From positions 1,325,459 through 1,389,458 of the forward strand of contig JAYQSP010000011.1 of NCBI GenBank assembly GCA_038146925.1: a stretch of DNA of 64,000 nucleotides. Direction: 5' to 3'. The notes beneath the pieces were generated by a model. The model was not told the DNA's origin. It saw nothing but the letters and a program-made list of their open reading frames with translations, and did not search any database. A program made the position numbers and the translations under genes. This DNA is from UBA830 sp038146925. Its GTDB lineage: Bacteria; Pseudomonadota; Alphaproteobacteria; MPNO01; UBA830. Shown here piece by piece: positions 1-8,840 of the stretch (position 1 is the first letter of the stretch; each line of letters opens with the position of its first letter).

Positions 1-932
1 ATGCCGCCGTGGTCGTGGCCGCAACCGGCGGATCGACGAATGCCGGGCTGCATCTGCCGGCGATCGCGCACGAAGCGGGCATCAGGTTCACGCTCGACGA
101 CGTCGCGCGCATTTTCAAGAAGACGCCGTACCTGGCCGATCTGATGCCGGGTGGCACCTATACCGCGACGGACATGTACCGGGCGGGCGGCGTTCCGGTG
201 GTGATCAAGGAACTGCTGGATAACGGGCTGTTGCATGGCGACTGCCTGACGGTCACCGGCAAGACCCTGAAGCAGAACCATGCAAAGGTGAAGTTCCCGG
301 AAAATCAGAAAGTCTTTTACCGGGTGAAGGACGCTCTGTCGCCGACCGGCGGCGTCGTCGGTCTCAAAGGCACTCTGGCGCCCGAGGGAGCGATCGTGAA
401 GGTCGCCGGCATGGAAGACGAGCTGACCTTCGAAGGTCCGGCCCGCTGTTTCGATTGCGAAGAAGAGGCGTTCGAGGCTGTGGTCAAGAAGAAGATCAAG
501 GAAGGGGACGTCATCGTCATCCGTTACGAAGGTCCCAAGGGTGGACCGGGCATGCGGGAGATGCTGTCCACCACGGCGGCGCTGTACGGTCTCGGCATGG
601 GCGACAAGGTCGCCCTGATCACCGACGGACGGTTTTCCGGCGGCACCCGCGGATTCTGCATCGGCCATGTGGGGCCGGAAGCGGCGGTCGGCGGGCCGAT
701 CGGGCTGCTAAAGGACGGCGACATCATTTCCATCGACGCGAAGAAAGGAAAACTGGACGTGAAGTTGTCCAAGTCCGAACTCGAGCGTCGCCGCAAGAAA
801 TGGAAACCGCGCAAGCACGATTACCAGTCGGGCGCACTGTGGCGCTACGCCCAGACGGTCGGCAATGCGCGGGAAGGCGCCGTCGTCCATCCCGGTGCCA
901 AGGCCGAGACGCACGTTTACGCGGATATCTAG
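1..932 (+). CDS. ilvD: Dihydroxy-acid dehydratase, C-terminal part
   Basis: This is the last ~310 residues of an IlvD/Edd-family dehydratase, the Fe-S enzyme that turns 2,3-dihydroxy-acids into 2-keto acids for branched-chain amino acids. The frame is open from base 3, so the gene begins before the window. Family signatures seen are TVTGKTL (near base 250), GPKGGPGMREM (near 535) and TDGRFSGGTRG followed by IGHVGPEA (620-680). The stretch that usually reads FDSEE is CFDCEEEAF here, adding two cysteines. A sugar-acid dehydratase of the same family cannot be fully excluded because the N-terminal half is missing. It ends 90 bases before the symporter gene. Confidence 0.9.
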   Translation, partial: AAVVVAATGGSTNAGLHLPAIAHEAGIRFTLDDVARIFKKTPYLADLMPGGTYTATDMYRAGGVPVVIKELLDNGLLHGDCLTVTGKTLKQNHAKVKFPENQKVFYRVKDALSPTGGVVGLKGTLAPEGAIVKVAGMEDELTFEGPARCFDCEEEAFEAVVKKKIKEGDVIVIRYEGPKGGPGMREMLSTTAALYGLGMGDKVALITDGRFSGGTRGFCIGHVGPEAAVGGPIGLLKDGDIISIDAKKGKLDVKLSKSELERRRKKWKPRKHDYQSGALWRYAQTVGNAREGAVVHPGAKAETHVYADI

Positions 933-977
933 GCCGGGTTTAACACGCGTTTTTCTTGATCTCAGGCAAGGTATGAA

Positions 978-1020
978 GCTTCCTTCCCGGTAAAGTCGCC
1001 GACTTAACCGGGAAGGAAGC
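978..1020 (+). promoter_or_regulatory. 20-bp hairpin containing the ribosome-binding site of the next gene
   Basis: Bases 978-997 pair with 1001-1020 around the three-base loop GCC, with one mismatch in 20. The 3' arm ends in GGAAGGAAGC, the likely Shine-Dalgarno of the symporter whose ATG is at 1022. The ribosome-binding site is therefore fully inside the stem. This could be a translational switch, or an ilvD terminator hairpin reused as a leader, but no T-run follows it. The pairing is seen directly; regulation is inference. Confidence 0.6.
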
Positions 1021-1021
1021 C

Positions 1022-2380
1022 ATGACAGATAATTCGAACGACGTCTCGCCCGTCCTGATCCGTCGCGTCGGCAACGTCAGGGTCCTGTTGCGTGAGAGAT
1101 TGTGGCTTCAGGTTCTGATTGCCATGGCGCTTGGAATCGGAACGGGGTTGCTGCTGACGCCTTCTTCGGGTTGGGTGTCCCCAGGCGCCGGCGCGATTAT
1201 CACAAGCTGGCTCGCGCTCCCCGGTCAGGCGTTTCTGGCGGCCATCAAGTTTGTCGTCGTCCCCCTTGTGCTGGCTTCCGTCATCCGGGGCATTGCTGCC
1301 GGAGACAACCCCGAAACGGTTGGGCGCATCGGTCTGCAGACGGTGTTGTTCTTTCTGGCGACAACGGTATGCGCCGTGGCGATCGGGCTGGGTGTCGCCT
1401 ATGCGTTCTCGCCCGGTTCCCTGATCGACCCGGGACAACTGGCTGGCGCCTCTGGCTTGACGGCGGCGCAATCGACCGAAGGAGCTGCCGGCAAGGGGAT
1501 CGCGCTGACCGCGATTCCGCAGCAGATCGTGTCGTTGGTGCCGACGAATCTTCTGACCGCGCTGGTGCAGGGCGAGATGCTGCATATCGTGATCGGTTCG
1601 GCGATTCTGGGCATTGCGTTATTGGCGCTGTCGAACGAGCAGGCGCGGCCGCTGCTCGATCTGTTGGGCGGACTGCAGGCTGTCTGCATGGTCATCGTGA
1701 AATGGGTGCTTCGTTTCGCTCCCATCGCTGTGTTCGGGTTGATGGCGGATATCTCCGCCCGGGTCGGGTTGAAGGCGATCACCGGCATGGCCGCCTATGT
1801 CGGCACGGTCGTGGCCGGTTTGATTCTGCTGTTCTGTCTGTACCTGTTGATCTTGCTGATCATGGCGCGAAAATCTCCGTTCGCCTTTCTGGGAAATACC
1901 CGGGAAGCGCTTTTGCTGGCGTTCTCGACCTCAAGCAGCGCGACGGTGATGCCGCTATCCCTTCAGATCGCGGAGACCAAGCTGGGGGTGCCTACGCCGG
2001 TATCGCGTTTTGTCATACCGCTGGGAACGACCATAAATATGGGGGGCACGGCGCTTTATCAGGCAGTGGCGGCGCTGTTCCTGGCCCAGGTTTTCGGTAT
2101 TTCCATCGGGGTCATGGGCATTCTGCTGCTGGTGGTCATGGCCGTCGGCGCGGCGATCGGGTCGCCGGGCACGCCCGGCGTCGGTATCGTCATCCTCGCG
2201 AGTATCCTGGAAACGGTCGGGATTCCCTCGGCAGGGATCGCGCTGATCATCGGTGTCGACAGAATTCTGGACATGTGCCGGACCGTCGTGAATGTGGGGG
2301 GCGACCTTGTGGCGGCAACGGTTATCGGCAAGGGTTTTGAAGAAACCGTCCCGATAACGGCGGAGTCGAGCAGCGCCTGA
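1022..2380 (+). CDS. Dicarboxylate/amino acid:cation symporter (DAACS family)
   Basis: A 452-residue inner-membrane sodium- or proton-coupled carrier of the GltP/DctA family, which imports C4-dicarboxylates, glutamate, aspartate or similar acids. Two re-entrant hallmarks are clear: the serine-rich FSTSSSATVMP near residue 300 and PLGTTINMGGTALYQ near residue 335. The end of the transport core, ILDMCRTVVNVGGD, lies near residue 415. There are about eight hydrophobic segments and the length is normal. The ATG follows GGAAGG by five bases, but that site is sealed in the preceding hairpin. The substrate cannot be read from the sequence. The gene stands alone, convergent with the xthA pair. Confidence 0.9.
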   Translation: MTDNSNDVSPVLIRRVGNVRVLLRERLWLQVLIAMALGIGTGLLLTPSSGWVSPGAGAIITSWLALPGQAFLAAIKFVVVPLVLASVIRGIAAGDNPETVGRIGLQTVLFFLATTVCAVAIGLGVAYAFSPGSLIDPGQLAGASGLTAAQSTEGAAGKGIALTAIPQQIVSLVPTNLLTALVQGEMLHIVIGSAILGIALLALSNEQARPLLDLLGGLQAVCMVIVKWVLRFAPIAVFGLMADISARVGLKAITGMAAYVGTVVAGLILLFCLYLLILLIMARKSPFAFLGNTREALLLAFSTSSSATVMPLSLQIAETKLGVPTPVSRFVIPLGTTINMGGTALYQAVAALFLAQVFGISIGVMGILLLVVMAVGAAIGSPGTPGVGIVILASILETVGIPSAGIALIIGVDRILDMCRTVVNVGGDLVAATVIGKGFEETVPITAESSSA

Positions 2381-2398
2381 CGGTTACAAGCCAGTCCG

Positions 2399-2596
2399 CT
2401 AGCGGTTTCTCAGCGCGATCAGCGCGCGCCGGAGGCCCCACATCAGCAGTCCGGCCGCACCGAAGACGATCACCGGTCCGGCCAGTACTTTCAAATCGGT
2501 GATCGAACCGTTGGTGTACTGGATCACCGCCCAGATGAGCCCGAATCCCAGGCCGATCGTGACGTAACGCAGCGCCTCGCGTATGAGCGGAGTCAT
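2399..2596 (-). CDS. Small two-helix membrane protein coupled to xthA
   Basis: A 65-residue protein starting MTPLIREALRYVTIG and ending in a basic RRALIALRNR tail. It has two hydrophobic segments, around residues 9-25 and 32-50, so it is probably a membrane hairpin with a cytoplasmic basic end. Its ATG overlaps the TGA of the exonuclease III gene as ATGA, so translation is probably coupled. I do not recognise a named family. Longer open frames upstream on this strand only shadow xthA, which decides the start. Confidence 0.6.
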   Translation of the reverse strand: MTPLIREALRYVTIGLGFGLIWAVIQYTNGSITDLKVLAGPVIVFGAAGLLMWGLRRALIALRNR

Positions 2597-3363
2597 TCCA
2601 GCTCGCACCAGACGGGCGTGTGGTCGGAGGCTTTTTCCTTGCCTCGCGGTCCGCGGTCGATATCCGCGTCCTTCAGCCGGTCGGCGGCCTGCGGCGACAG
2701 CAGCAGATGATCGATGCGGACGCCGAAATCCTTTTGCCAGGCGCCGCGCTGATAGTCCCAGAAGCTGTATTTGTGCGGTTCCTTGTGAATGACCCGATAG
2801 GCGTCCGTCAGCCCCAGATACAGCATGCGCCGGAACCGGTTGCGGCTCTCCGGCAGGCACAGCGCGTCGTCGGCCCAGCCTTCCGGGTCGTGTACGTCCT
2901 CGTCGGTAGGCACGATGTTGTAGTCGCCGCCGAATACGATCGCTTCGTCCAGCTTCAGCCTTTCGCGCATGTGGTCGCACAGGCATTCCATCCAGCGCAG
3001 CTTGTAGTCGTATTTCTCTCCCGGGGCGGGGTTGCCGTTCGGCAGATAGATTGAAGCGACGCGAAAACCCGCCGTGAATCCCTCGATATAGCGGGCCTGA
3101 TCGTCGTCTTCGTTGCCCGGCAGGCCGCGCGTCACGTCCTCTATGGGCGATTTCGACAGAATACCGACGCCGTTGAAGTTCTTCTGACCGTGAATTTCCA
3201 AGTTGTAGCCGCGGTCTTCGATCTCGAGGCGCGGAAAGGTTTCATCCGTGGCCTTCAGTTCCTGCAACAGAGCCACATCGGGTTCGAATTCGTCGAGCCA
3301 TTCCAGCACCCGGGGAAGTCGGGCGCGGATCGAGTTTACGTTCCAGGTAGCGATGACGGTCAC
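2593..3363 (-). CDS. xthA: Exodeoxyribonuclease III (AP endonuclease)
   Basis: A 256-residue exonuclease III/AP endonuclease that cuts DNA at abasic sites and trims 3' ends in base excision repair. The EEP-fold motifs appear in order: NVNSIRARL near residue 8, LLQELKATDETFP near 34 with the metal-binding Glu, YLPNG near 110, GGDYNIVPTDEDVHDP near 145 with the catalytic Asp/Asn pair, RIDHLLLSP near 218, and SDHTPVW close to the end with the catalytic His. Length is complete. It overlaps the downstream small membrane protein by four bases and is followed upstream by erpA on the same strand, 79 bases away. Confidence 0.94.
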   Translation of the reverse strand: MTVIATWNVNSIRARLPRVLEWLDEFEPDVALLQELKATDETFPRLEIEDRGYNLEIHGQKNFNGVGILSKSPIEDVTRGLPGNEDDDQARYIEGFTAGFRVASIYLPNGNPAPGEKYDYKLRWMECLCDHMRERLKLDEAIVFGGDYNIVPTDEDVHDPEGWADDALCLPESRNRFRRMLYLGLTDAYRVIHKEPHKYSFWDYQRGAWQKDFGVRIDHLLLSPQAADRLKDADIDRGPRGKEKASDHTPVWCELE

Positions 3364-3442
3364 GATACTGTCCGGAAGATTCGTTGTCGGCGCAATCTAA
3401 CCGGAATGGCGTCGCAGCGACAGGGGGCGAACCGTTCAAATG

Positions 3443-3796
3443 TCAGAGCGCGAACGACGTACCGCAGCCGCAGGTCGAAGCGGCGTTCGGGTTCTCGATG
3501 GAGAAATAGGCGCCGATCAGTTCAGTCTTGTAGCCGATTTCGGATCCCGCGAGGTAGTCCCAGGACATCTCGTCAATGACGACCGTTATGCCATCTTTTT
3601 CAATGGTTTGATCGTCGTCATTAATCTGATCATCGAAGGTGAAGCTGTACTGAAAACCGGAACAGCCGCCGCCATCCACGGCAACCCGCAGCATCTTGCC
3701 GGCGTGGTCGTCCTCGGCGTGCAGTTCCTTCAGCCGGGCAACGGCGGAATCGCTGACCGTGATCTGCTTCGATGCGTCGATGTGTCCGTCTGGCAT
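3443..3796 (-). CDS. erpA: A-type iron-sulfur carrier (ErpA/IscA family)
   Basis: A 117-residue HesB/IscA-type carrier that passes Fe-S clusters to apo-enzymes. The three conserved cysteines are present: GGGCSGFQY near residue 45 and the CGCG pair near residue 110. The N-terminus (MPDGHIDASKQITVSD) is slightly longer than in minimal IscA, and the ending CGCGTSFAL resembles the ErpA type. It is divergent from dgt, with a 140-base gap to the chosen dgt start that presumably holds both promoters. The erpA/xthA pairing next to dgt and argS is the usual alphaproteobacterial order. Assignment within the IscA/ErpA/SufA group rests on that context. Confidence 0.88.
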   Translation of the reverse strand: MPDGHIDASKQITVSDSAVARLKELHAEDDHAGKMLRVAVDGGGCSGFQYSFTFDDQINDDDQTIEKDGITVVIDEMSWDYLAGSEIGYKTELIGAYFSIENPNAASTCGCGTSFAL

Positions 3797-3936
3797 GGTT
3801 CGCTACTCTCGTGCGTCCCCCGATTTTGTATGTTGAAGTAAAGGTTCCGTCAACGTCGGTCGCGACGATCGACGAATCCGCCGAAAACCTGCCGATTCCG
3901 TTGCAGCGCCTGATGGGCAGGTTTACCTTGCGGGTT

Positions 3937-5121
3937 ATGAGCCCCGCCGACGGATCCCTGCCCACGTCCAGCCTCGCACCCTATGCGTGCCATCCGGCGC
4001 TGTCGCGGGGGCGCATTTTCGCGGAAGACGAAAGCCCGACACGCACTGTTTACCAGCGGGACCGGGACAGGATCATCCATTCCGGCGCTTTCCGCCGCCT
4101 GAAGCACAAGACGCAGGTATTCGTCTATCACGAAGGCGATTATTACCGCACGCGGCTGACCCACAGCCTGGAAGTGGCCCAGATTGCGCGCTCGCTCGCC
4201 CGGTCGCTGTCGGTGGACGAGGATCTGGCCGAGGCACTGGCGCTGGCCCACGATCTCGGCCATACGCCGTTCGGGCATGCGGGCGAAGAGGCGCTGGACG
4301 AGGCCATGCAGCCCCATGGCGGCTTCGACCACAACGGGCAGACATTGCGCATCATCACCGCGCTGGAAGCGCGATATGCCGAGTTCGACGGGCTGAACCT
4401 GACCTGGGAAACCCTGGAAGGCATCGCCAAGCACAACGGGCCGCTGTCGGGCGATCTGCCCTGGGCGCTGAACGAGTACACGTCGAAACATGATCTCGAA
4501 CTCCACACATGGCCGGGCATCGAGGCACAGATAGCCGCGCTTTCAGACGACATTGCCTATCATTCCCACGATGTGAACGACGGACTTCGGGCCGGGTTGT
4601 TTGCGATTGACGATCTTGCCGACGTGCCGATCCTGGGCCCGATCATCGCGGAAGTGCGTAAGAAATATCCCGATCTGCAAAAAAGCAGACTGTTTCACGA
4701 AACCGGCCGGCGCCTCATCAATGTGATGGTCAACGACCTGCTGGCGGAAACCGCGCGGCGTATTTCGGCGGCGCGGCCGGGTTCTGTCCATGATGTGCGT
4801 CATCACGGCGGACCGCTGGTCGCGTTTTCGGAACAGCTGGAAGCCGACAACCGCGCCTTGAAAGCCTTTTTGTTCGAGCGCATGTATCGGCATTACCGGG
4901 TTAACCGCATGACGAGCAAGGCGCGCAGGGTGGTCGCCGACCTGTTCACGCTGTATGTGGACGAACCGGAATGCCTGCCGGAGGAATGGCGCCCCGGCGC
5001 CGAACATCTGGACCGTACCATGCGCGCGCGCCATGTGGCGGATTACATCGCCGGGATGACGGACCGGTTCGCGCTGGACGAGCACCGCCGGCTATACGAC
5101 CTATACGAAGAGAACAGATGA
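3937..5121 (+). CDS. dgt: Deoxyguanosinetriphosphate triphosphohydrolase-like protein
   Basis: A 394-residue HD-domain dNTP triphosphohydrolase that removes triphosphate from dGTP-like nucleotides and affects nucleotide pools. The metal site is visible as TRLTHSLEVAQ near residue 75 and the HD pair in LAHDLGHTPFGHAGEEAL near residue 107. I chose the ATG at 3937 (MSPADGSLPTS) because the residues after it match the normal N-terminal length. The alternative ATG at 3913 and a 449-residue version reaching 3772 would run over the divergent erpA start. The stop overlaps the argS start as ATGA, indicating coupled translation. Confidence 0.9.
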   Translation: MSPADGSLPTSSLAPYACHPALSRGRIFAEDESPTRTVYQRDRDRIIHSGAFRRLKHKTQVFVYHEGDYYRTRLTHSLEVAQIARSLARSLSVDEDLAEALALAHDLGHTPFGHAGEEALDEAMQPHGGFDHNGQTLRIITALEARYAEFDGLNLTWETLEGIAKHNGPLSGDLPWALNEYTSKHDLELHTWPGIEAQIAALSDDIAYHSHDVNDGLRAGLFAIDDLADVPILGPIIAEVRKKYPDLQKSRLFHETGRRLINVMVNDLLAETARRISAARPGSVHDVRHHGGPLVAFSEQLEADNRALKAFLFERMYRHYRVNRMTSKARRVVADLFTLYVDEPECLPEEWRPGAEHLDRTMRARHVADYIAGMTDRFALDEHRRLYDLYEENR

Positions 5122-6872
5122 ACGTTTTCAATCATTATCGAGCCGCCATCGAGGAAATCGTCGGCGGTCTGACGGCCGATGGCACGATGCCGGCGGACCT
5201 GGCCCTGAACCGGATATCGGTCGAACCGCCGCGCGATCCCTCGCATGGCGATATTTCGACCAATGTCGCCATGGTGCTGGCGAAACCCGCCGGCCGGAAG
5301 CCGCGCGATCTGGCCGGGATGATCGCCGGCCGGCTGTCGGAATCCGACGGCGTCGACAGTGTGGACATCGCGGGGCCGGGTTTCATCAACCTGCGTCTGG
5401 ATGCCGGTCTGTGGCAGCGACAGATTGCGGAGATCCTGCAGGCGGGCGTGTCTTACGGCGATACCGATATCGGTGCGGGTCAACCGATCAATGTCGAATA
5501 CGTGTCCGCCAATCCGACCGGACCGATGCATGTCGGCCATGCCCGCGGTGCGGTGATCGGCGACGTGCTGGCGGCGTTGCTGGCCAAGGCCGGGTTCGAC
5601 GTGACCCGCGAATACTATATCAACGACGCCGGCGTGCAGGTCGATGTGCTGGCCCGATCCGCACATCTCCGCTATCGCGAAGCGCTGGGCGAGAATATCG
5701 GCGAAATCCCGGACGGTCTTTATCCCGGCGACTATCTGGTGCATGTCGGTCATGCGCTGGCCGAGACGCAGGGTGACGCCCTGCTGTCCGCGCCGGAGGA
5801 GGAATGGCTGCCCGTCGTCCGCGATGTCGCGATCAGCGAGATGATGGAACTGATCCGCGAAGACCTAGCCGCGCTTGGCATAGAGCATCAGGTATTCCGC
5901 TCGGAACGGTCGCTCCATGACGAAGACGCCATTTCTGCCGTTGTGTCCGAACTCGAAGATCGGGATCTCGTTTACTGGGGCACGCTGGAGCCGCCCAAGG
6001 GCCAGAAACCCGACGACTGGGAAGAGCGTGAACAATATTTATTCCGCTCCACCGGGTTCGGTGACGATATCGACCGGCCGCTGAAGAAATCGGACGGCAG
6101 CTGGACGTATTTCGCCGCCGATGTGGCCTACCATCTGGACAAATTCCGCCGCGGTTTTGGCGAAATGGTCGACGTCTGGGGCGCCGATCACAAAGGGTAC
6201 ATCAGGCGCATGCAGGCGGCGGTAGAAGCCACCACCGACGGCAAGGGCGTCCTCGACGTGCGTATCTGCAATCTGGTCAATCTGTTCGAAAACGGCGAGC
6301 CCGTGCGCATGTCCAAGCGGGCAGGGACCTTCGTCACCCTGCGCGAAGTCGTTGACCAGGTCGGCAAGGACGTCGTCCGCTTCATGATGCTGACGCGCGG
6401 CAACGAGGCGCCTCTCGATTTCGATCTGAAGCAGGCGCTGGAACAATCCCGCGACAATCCGGTGTTCTACGTGCAGTACGCCCACGCCCGCGCCTGTTCG
6501 GTCCTGCGCAACGCCGGCGACCAGATGCCGGGTCTTTCGGTTGACGATTCGAGCCTCGCGAAAGCTGATATGTCATCGCTGACCGACGAGGCGGAACTGA
6601 CTTTGATGAAATTGCTGGCAGGGTGGCCGAGGCTGGTGGAAACTGCGGCGCTGGCGCGCGAACCGCACCGCATCGCATATTATCTGAACGATATCGCCGC
6701 CGCTTTTCACGGTCTCTGGAACAAGGGGAACGAAGATACATCGCTCCGTTTCCTGATACCGGAAAACGAAAACGGCACCCTGGCGCGGTTGGGAATGGTC
6801 CGGGCGATGGCGGTTGTGATAGCCTCGGGGCTCGCGGTCATGGGTGTGAAACCGGTTGAGGAGATGCGCTGA
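5118..6872 (+). CDS. argS: Arginyl-tRNA synthetase
   Basis: A 584-residue class I synthetase that charges tRNA-Arg. The N-terminal Add-1 domain is followed by the HIGH-type motif as HVGHARGAV near residue 140 (after YVSANPTGPMH), and the KMSKS-type motif reads RMSKRAGTF near residue 400. The C-terminal anticodon-binding helical domain ends in GVKPVEEMR. The ATG lies inside the end of dgt (ATGA overlap); an in-frame extension upstream would only repeat dgt DNA in another frame. The stop overlaps the next start by one base. Length and motifs are normal. Confidence 0.96.
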   Translation: MNVFNHYRAAIEEIVGGLTADGTMPADLALNRISVEPPRDPSHGDISTNVAMVLAKPAGRKPRDLAGMIAGRLSESDGVDSVDIAGPGFINLRLDAGLWQRQIAEILQAGVSYGDTDIGAGQPINVEYVSANPTGPMHVGHARGAVIGDVLAALLAKAGFDVTREYYINDAGVQVDVLARSAHLRYREALGENIGEIPDGLYPGDYLVHVGHALAETQGDALLSAPEEEWLPVVRDVAISEMMELIREDLAALGIEHQVFRSERSLHDEDAISAVVSELEDRDLVYWGTLEPPKGQKPDDWEEREQYLFRSTGFGDDIDRPLKKSDGSWTYFAADVAYHLDKFRRGFGEMVDVWGADHKGYIRRMQAAVEATTDGKGVLDVRICNLVNLFENGEPVRMSKRAGTFVTLREVVDQVGKDVVRFMMLTRGNEAPLDFDLKQALEQSRDNPVFYVQYAHARACSVLRNAGDQMPGLSVDDSSLAKADMSSLTDEAELTLMKLLAGWPRLVETAALAREPHRIAYYLNDIAAAFHGLWNKGNEDTSLRFLIPENENGTLARLGMVRAMAVVIASGLAVMGVKPVEEMR

Positions 6873-7726
6873 TGGCAGACGATTTTCGACCCGCGGAGGG
6901 TGACCGGATCGTGGCCCGTGACAGGGCGCCCGACGTTCCCCGATACGGTCGCCGCGGCCGGCGGATCATGACGGGCCTTGTCGCCATCGCGGCCATTCTC
7001 GGTTTTGGCGTCGTGATTCTCTATGCCTACAACAAGGGCCGCCAGGAAGGCGCGGGTACTGCGCCGCCGGTCATTCAGGCGCAGGAAGGCCCGTTGAAAG
7101 TGCGTCCCGAAAGCCCCGGCGGAATGAAAGTGCCCAATCAGGATAAGGAAGTGTTTACCCGGCTGGAAGCGGAAAAACAGCCGGAGCGGGTAGAGCGCCT
7201 GTTACCGCCGCCCGAAAAACCGATGACGCCGCCGGCGCCGGTCGCCATGGAGCAAGAAAAGGCGGCCAGTGTGGAACCCGCCGCCGGGGCGCCTGCTGCG
7301 TCGGCAGAATCTGAACTGCCCCCGCCGCCGCCGCTGACGAAGAAGGAACTCAAAATACCGAAGGTCAAACCGCCTCCGGTCGCCCCGGCGCCCGCCAAGA
7401 CAGTGGAAACAGAGAAACCGCCCGTGAAAACGGCTGCCAAAACCGCGTCGAAAGCACCGGCCGCCTCCGCATCGGGACGCTATCGCATTCAGATTTCGTC
7501 TCTGCGCTCCGAAGCGGCGCTGCGGAAGAACTGGACGTCTATCCGGAACAAGCACAAAGATCTGCTCGGTAATCTGCCGCTGATTGTGGAACGCACCGTC
7601 CTAAGCGGCGGTCGCGGCACCTATTACCGCATGCAGGCAGGGCCGCTCGCTTCGAAGTCCCAGGCGTCCAGCCTCTGCAGCCGGTTAAAACAGCGAAAGC
7701 TGAGCTGTCTCGTTGTCCGGCGCTGA
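6872..7726 (+). CDS. SPOR-domain membrane protein
   Basis: A 284-residue bitopic protein. A basic cytoplasmic N-terminus is followed by one transmembrane segment (about residues 31-50, ending VVILYAYNKGR) and a long Pro/Ala/Lys-rich periplasmic linker to residue ~195. A C-terminal SPOR domain starts at RYRIQISSLRSEAAL and reaches the end. SPOR domains bind denuded septal peptidoglycan, so a division or cell-wall role is likely. It overlaps argS by one base and nagZ by 14, and this argS-SPOR-nagZ-scpA order recurs in Alphaproteobacteria. No lipobox or catalytic domain is visible. Confidence 0.85.
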   Translation: MADDFRPAEGDRIVARDRAPDVPRYGRRGRRIMTGLVAIAAILGFGVVILYAYNKGRQEGAGTAPPVIQAQEGPLKVRPESPGGMKVPNQDKEVFTRLEAEKQPERVERLLPPPEKPMTPPAPVAMEQEKAASVEPAAGAPAASAESELPPPPPLTKKELKIPKVKPPPVAPAPAKTVETEKPPVKTAAKTASKAPAASASGRYRIQISSLRSEAALRKNWTSIRNKHKDLLGNLPLIVERTVLSGGRGTYYRMQAGPLASKSQASSLCSRLKQRKLSCLVVRR

Positions 7727-8738
7727 TCCCGCGCCGGCGGCTGTAGTCTTCGGCTGTGTCGGATTGTCCCTGACAGCGGACGAGAAGGCGCTTTTCCGGG
7801 CATGCAACCCTGCCGGCTACATTCTGTTCGCGCGCAATATAGATACACCGGATCAGGTACGCCGTCTGACCGACGATTTTCGCGACCTCTCCGGCAACGA
7901 CGAAATTCTCGTCCTGATCGACCAGGAAGGCGGACGCGTACAGCGGCTGCGACCGCCTCACTGGCCCGACTACCCGGCGATGCGGCCGTTTGGCGACCGG
8001 GCGGTTTCGGGTCCGAATGAAGCGGCCCACTGCCTGCGGCTCAACTATCGACTGATCGCCGCCGACCTCGAGGCGCTCGGGATCAATGTGGACTGCGCAC
8101 CGGTTCTGGACCTGCCCGTCACAGGCAGTCACGAAATCATCGGCGACCGGGCATTTTCCAACGATCCGGCCCTCGTCGCACATCTCGGACGGGCGGTCTG
8201 CGATGGGCTTTTGCAGGGCGGAGTGTTGCCGGTGATCAAACATATCCCCGGACATGGAAGAGCTTTTGCCGACAGTCACCTGGAACTTCCGCGGGTGGAC
8301 ACGCCGCTGGATGAACTGCGGCGCACCGATTTCGCCCCGTTCGTGGAACTTTGCGACGCCCCGGCGGGCATGACGGCGCATATCGTGTACGAAGCCATCG
8401 ATGCAGGCGGCCCCGGCAGTTCCTCCCCGGCAGTCGTTCAGGAGACAATCCGCGGGGATATCGGTTTCGACGGCTTGCTGTTCTCAGACGATATCTGCAT
8501 GAAAGCCCTGTCGGGCCCGCTCGGCGCGCGGGTGATGTCGGTTCTGGACGCGGGGTGCGACCTTGCGCTCCACTGCGACGGCGATTTTGACGACATGGCG
8601 GCGATCGCGGAAACCTGTCCCCCGATGCGGCCGGAATCTCTGGTTCGCCTCAATTCCGCCGCAGAGCGGATGGATGATTCGGATGATTTCGACGCGGATG
8701 ACGCCAAACGGCGGATTTCTGCGTTTCTTGAAGGCTGA
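7713..8738 (+). CDS. nagZ: Beta-N-acetylhexosaminidase (cell-wall recycling)
   Basis: A 341-residue glycoside hydrolase family 3 enzyme that releases N-acetylglucosamine from anhydromuropeptides during peptidoglycan recycling in the cytoplasm. Seen are LIDQEGGRVQRL near residue 70, the NagZ signature KHIPGHGRAFADSH near residue 178 carrying the catalytic His, and the nucleophile loop FSDDICMKAL near residue 258. The likely start is TTG at 7713 (MSGADPAPAAV), giving a 14-base overlap with the SPOR gene; no in-frame ATG lies close by. Length is normal for the family. Confidence 0.92.
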   Translation: MSGADPAPAAVVFGCVGLSLTADEKALFRACNPAGYILFARNIDTPDQVRRLTDDFRDLSGNDEILVLIDQEGGRVQRLRPPHWPDYPAMRPFGDRAVSGPNEAAHCLRLNYRLIAADLEALGINVDCAPVLDLPVTGSHEIIGDRAFSNDPALVAHLGRAVCDGLLQGGVLPVIKHIPGHGRAFADSHLELPRVDTPLDELRRTDFAPFVELCDAPAGMTAHIVYEAIDAGGPGSSSPAVVQETIRGDIGFDGLLFSDDICMKALSGPLGARVMSVLDAGCDLALHCDGDFDDMAAIAETCPPMRPESLVRLNSAAERMDDSDDFDADDAKRRISAFLEG

Positions 8739-8765
8739 CAGGCCCTCAGTCGTGCGGATTGGCGG

Positions 8766-8795
8766 TTAGCCTGCGACCTGCGGAAACCTTATAAT
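8766..8795 (+). promoter_or_regulatory. Possible sigma-70 promoter for scpAB
   Basis: A perfect TATAAT lies at 8790-8795 in the 100-base gap between nagZ and scpA. The element 18 bases upstream, TTAGCC at 8766-8771, matches only half of TTGACA. If real, scpA has its own promoter within the long gene run. This is sequence resemblance only. Confidence 0.35.
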
Positions 8796-8840
8796 CCGGG
8801 CTTATCGGCGTTGCAGGCTTTGGAAGGGGATACGGACGGC

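Noticed and set aside
1102..2340. A 412-residue frame overlapping the symporter
   Set aside because: It has no hydrophobic pattern or family motif and sits in the +2 frame of an obvious carrier gene.
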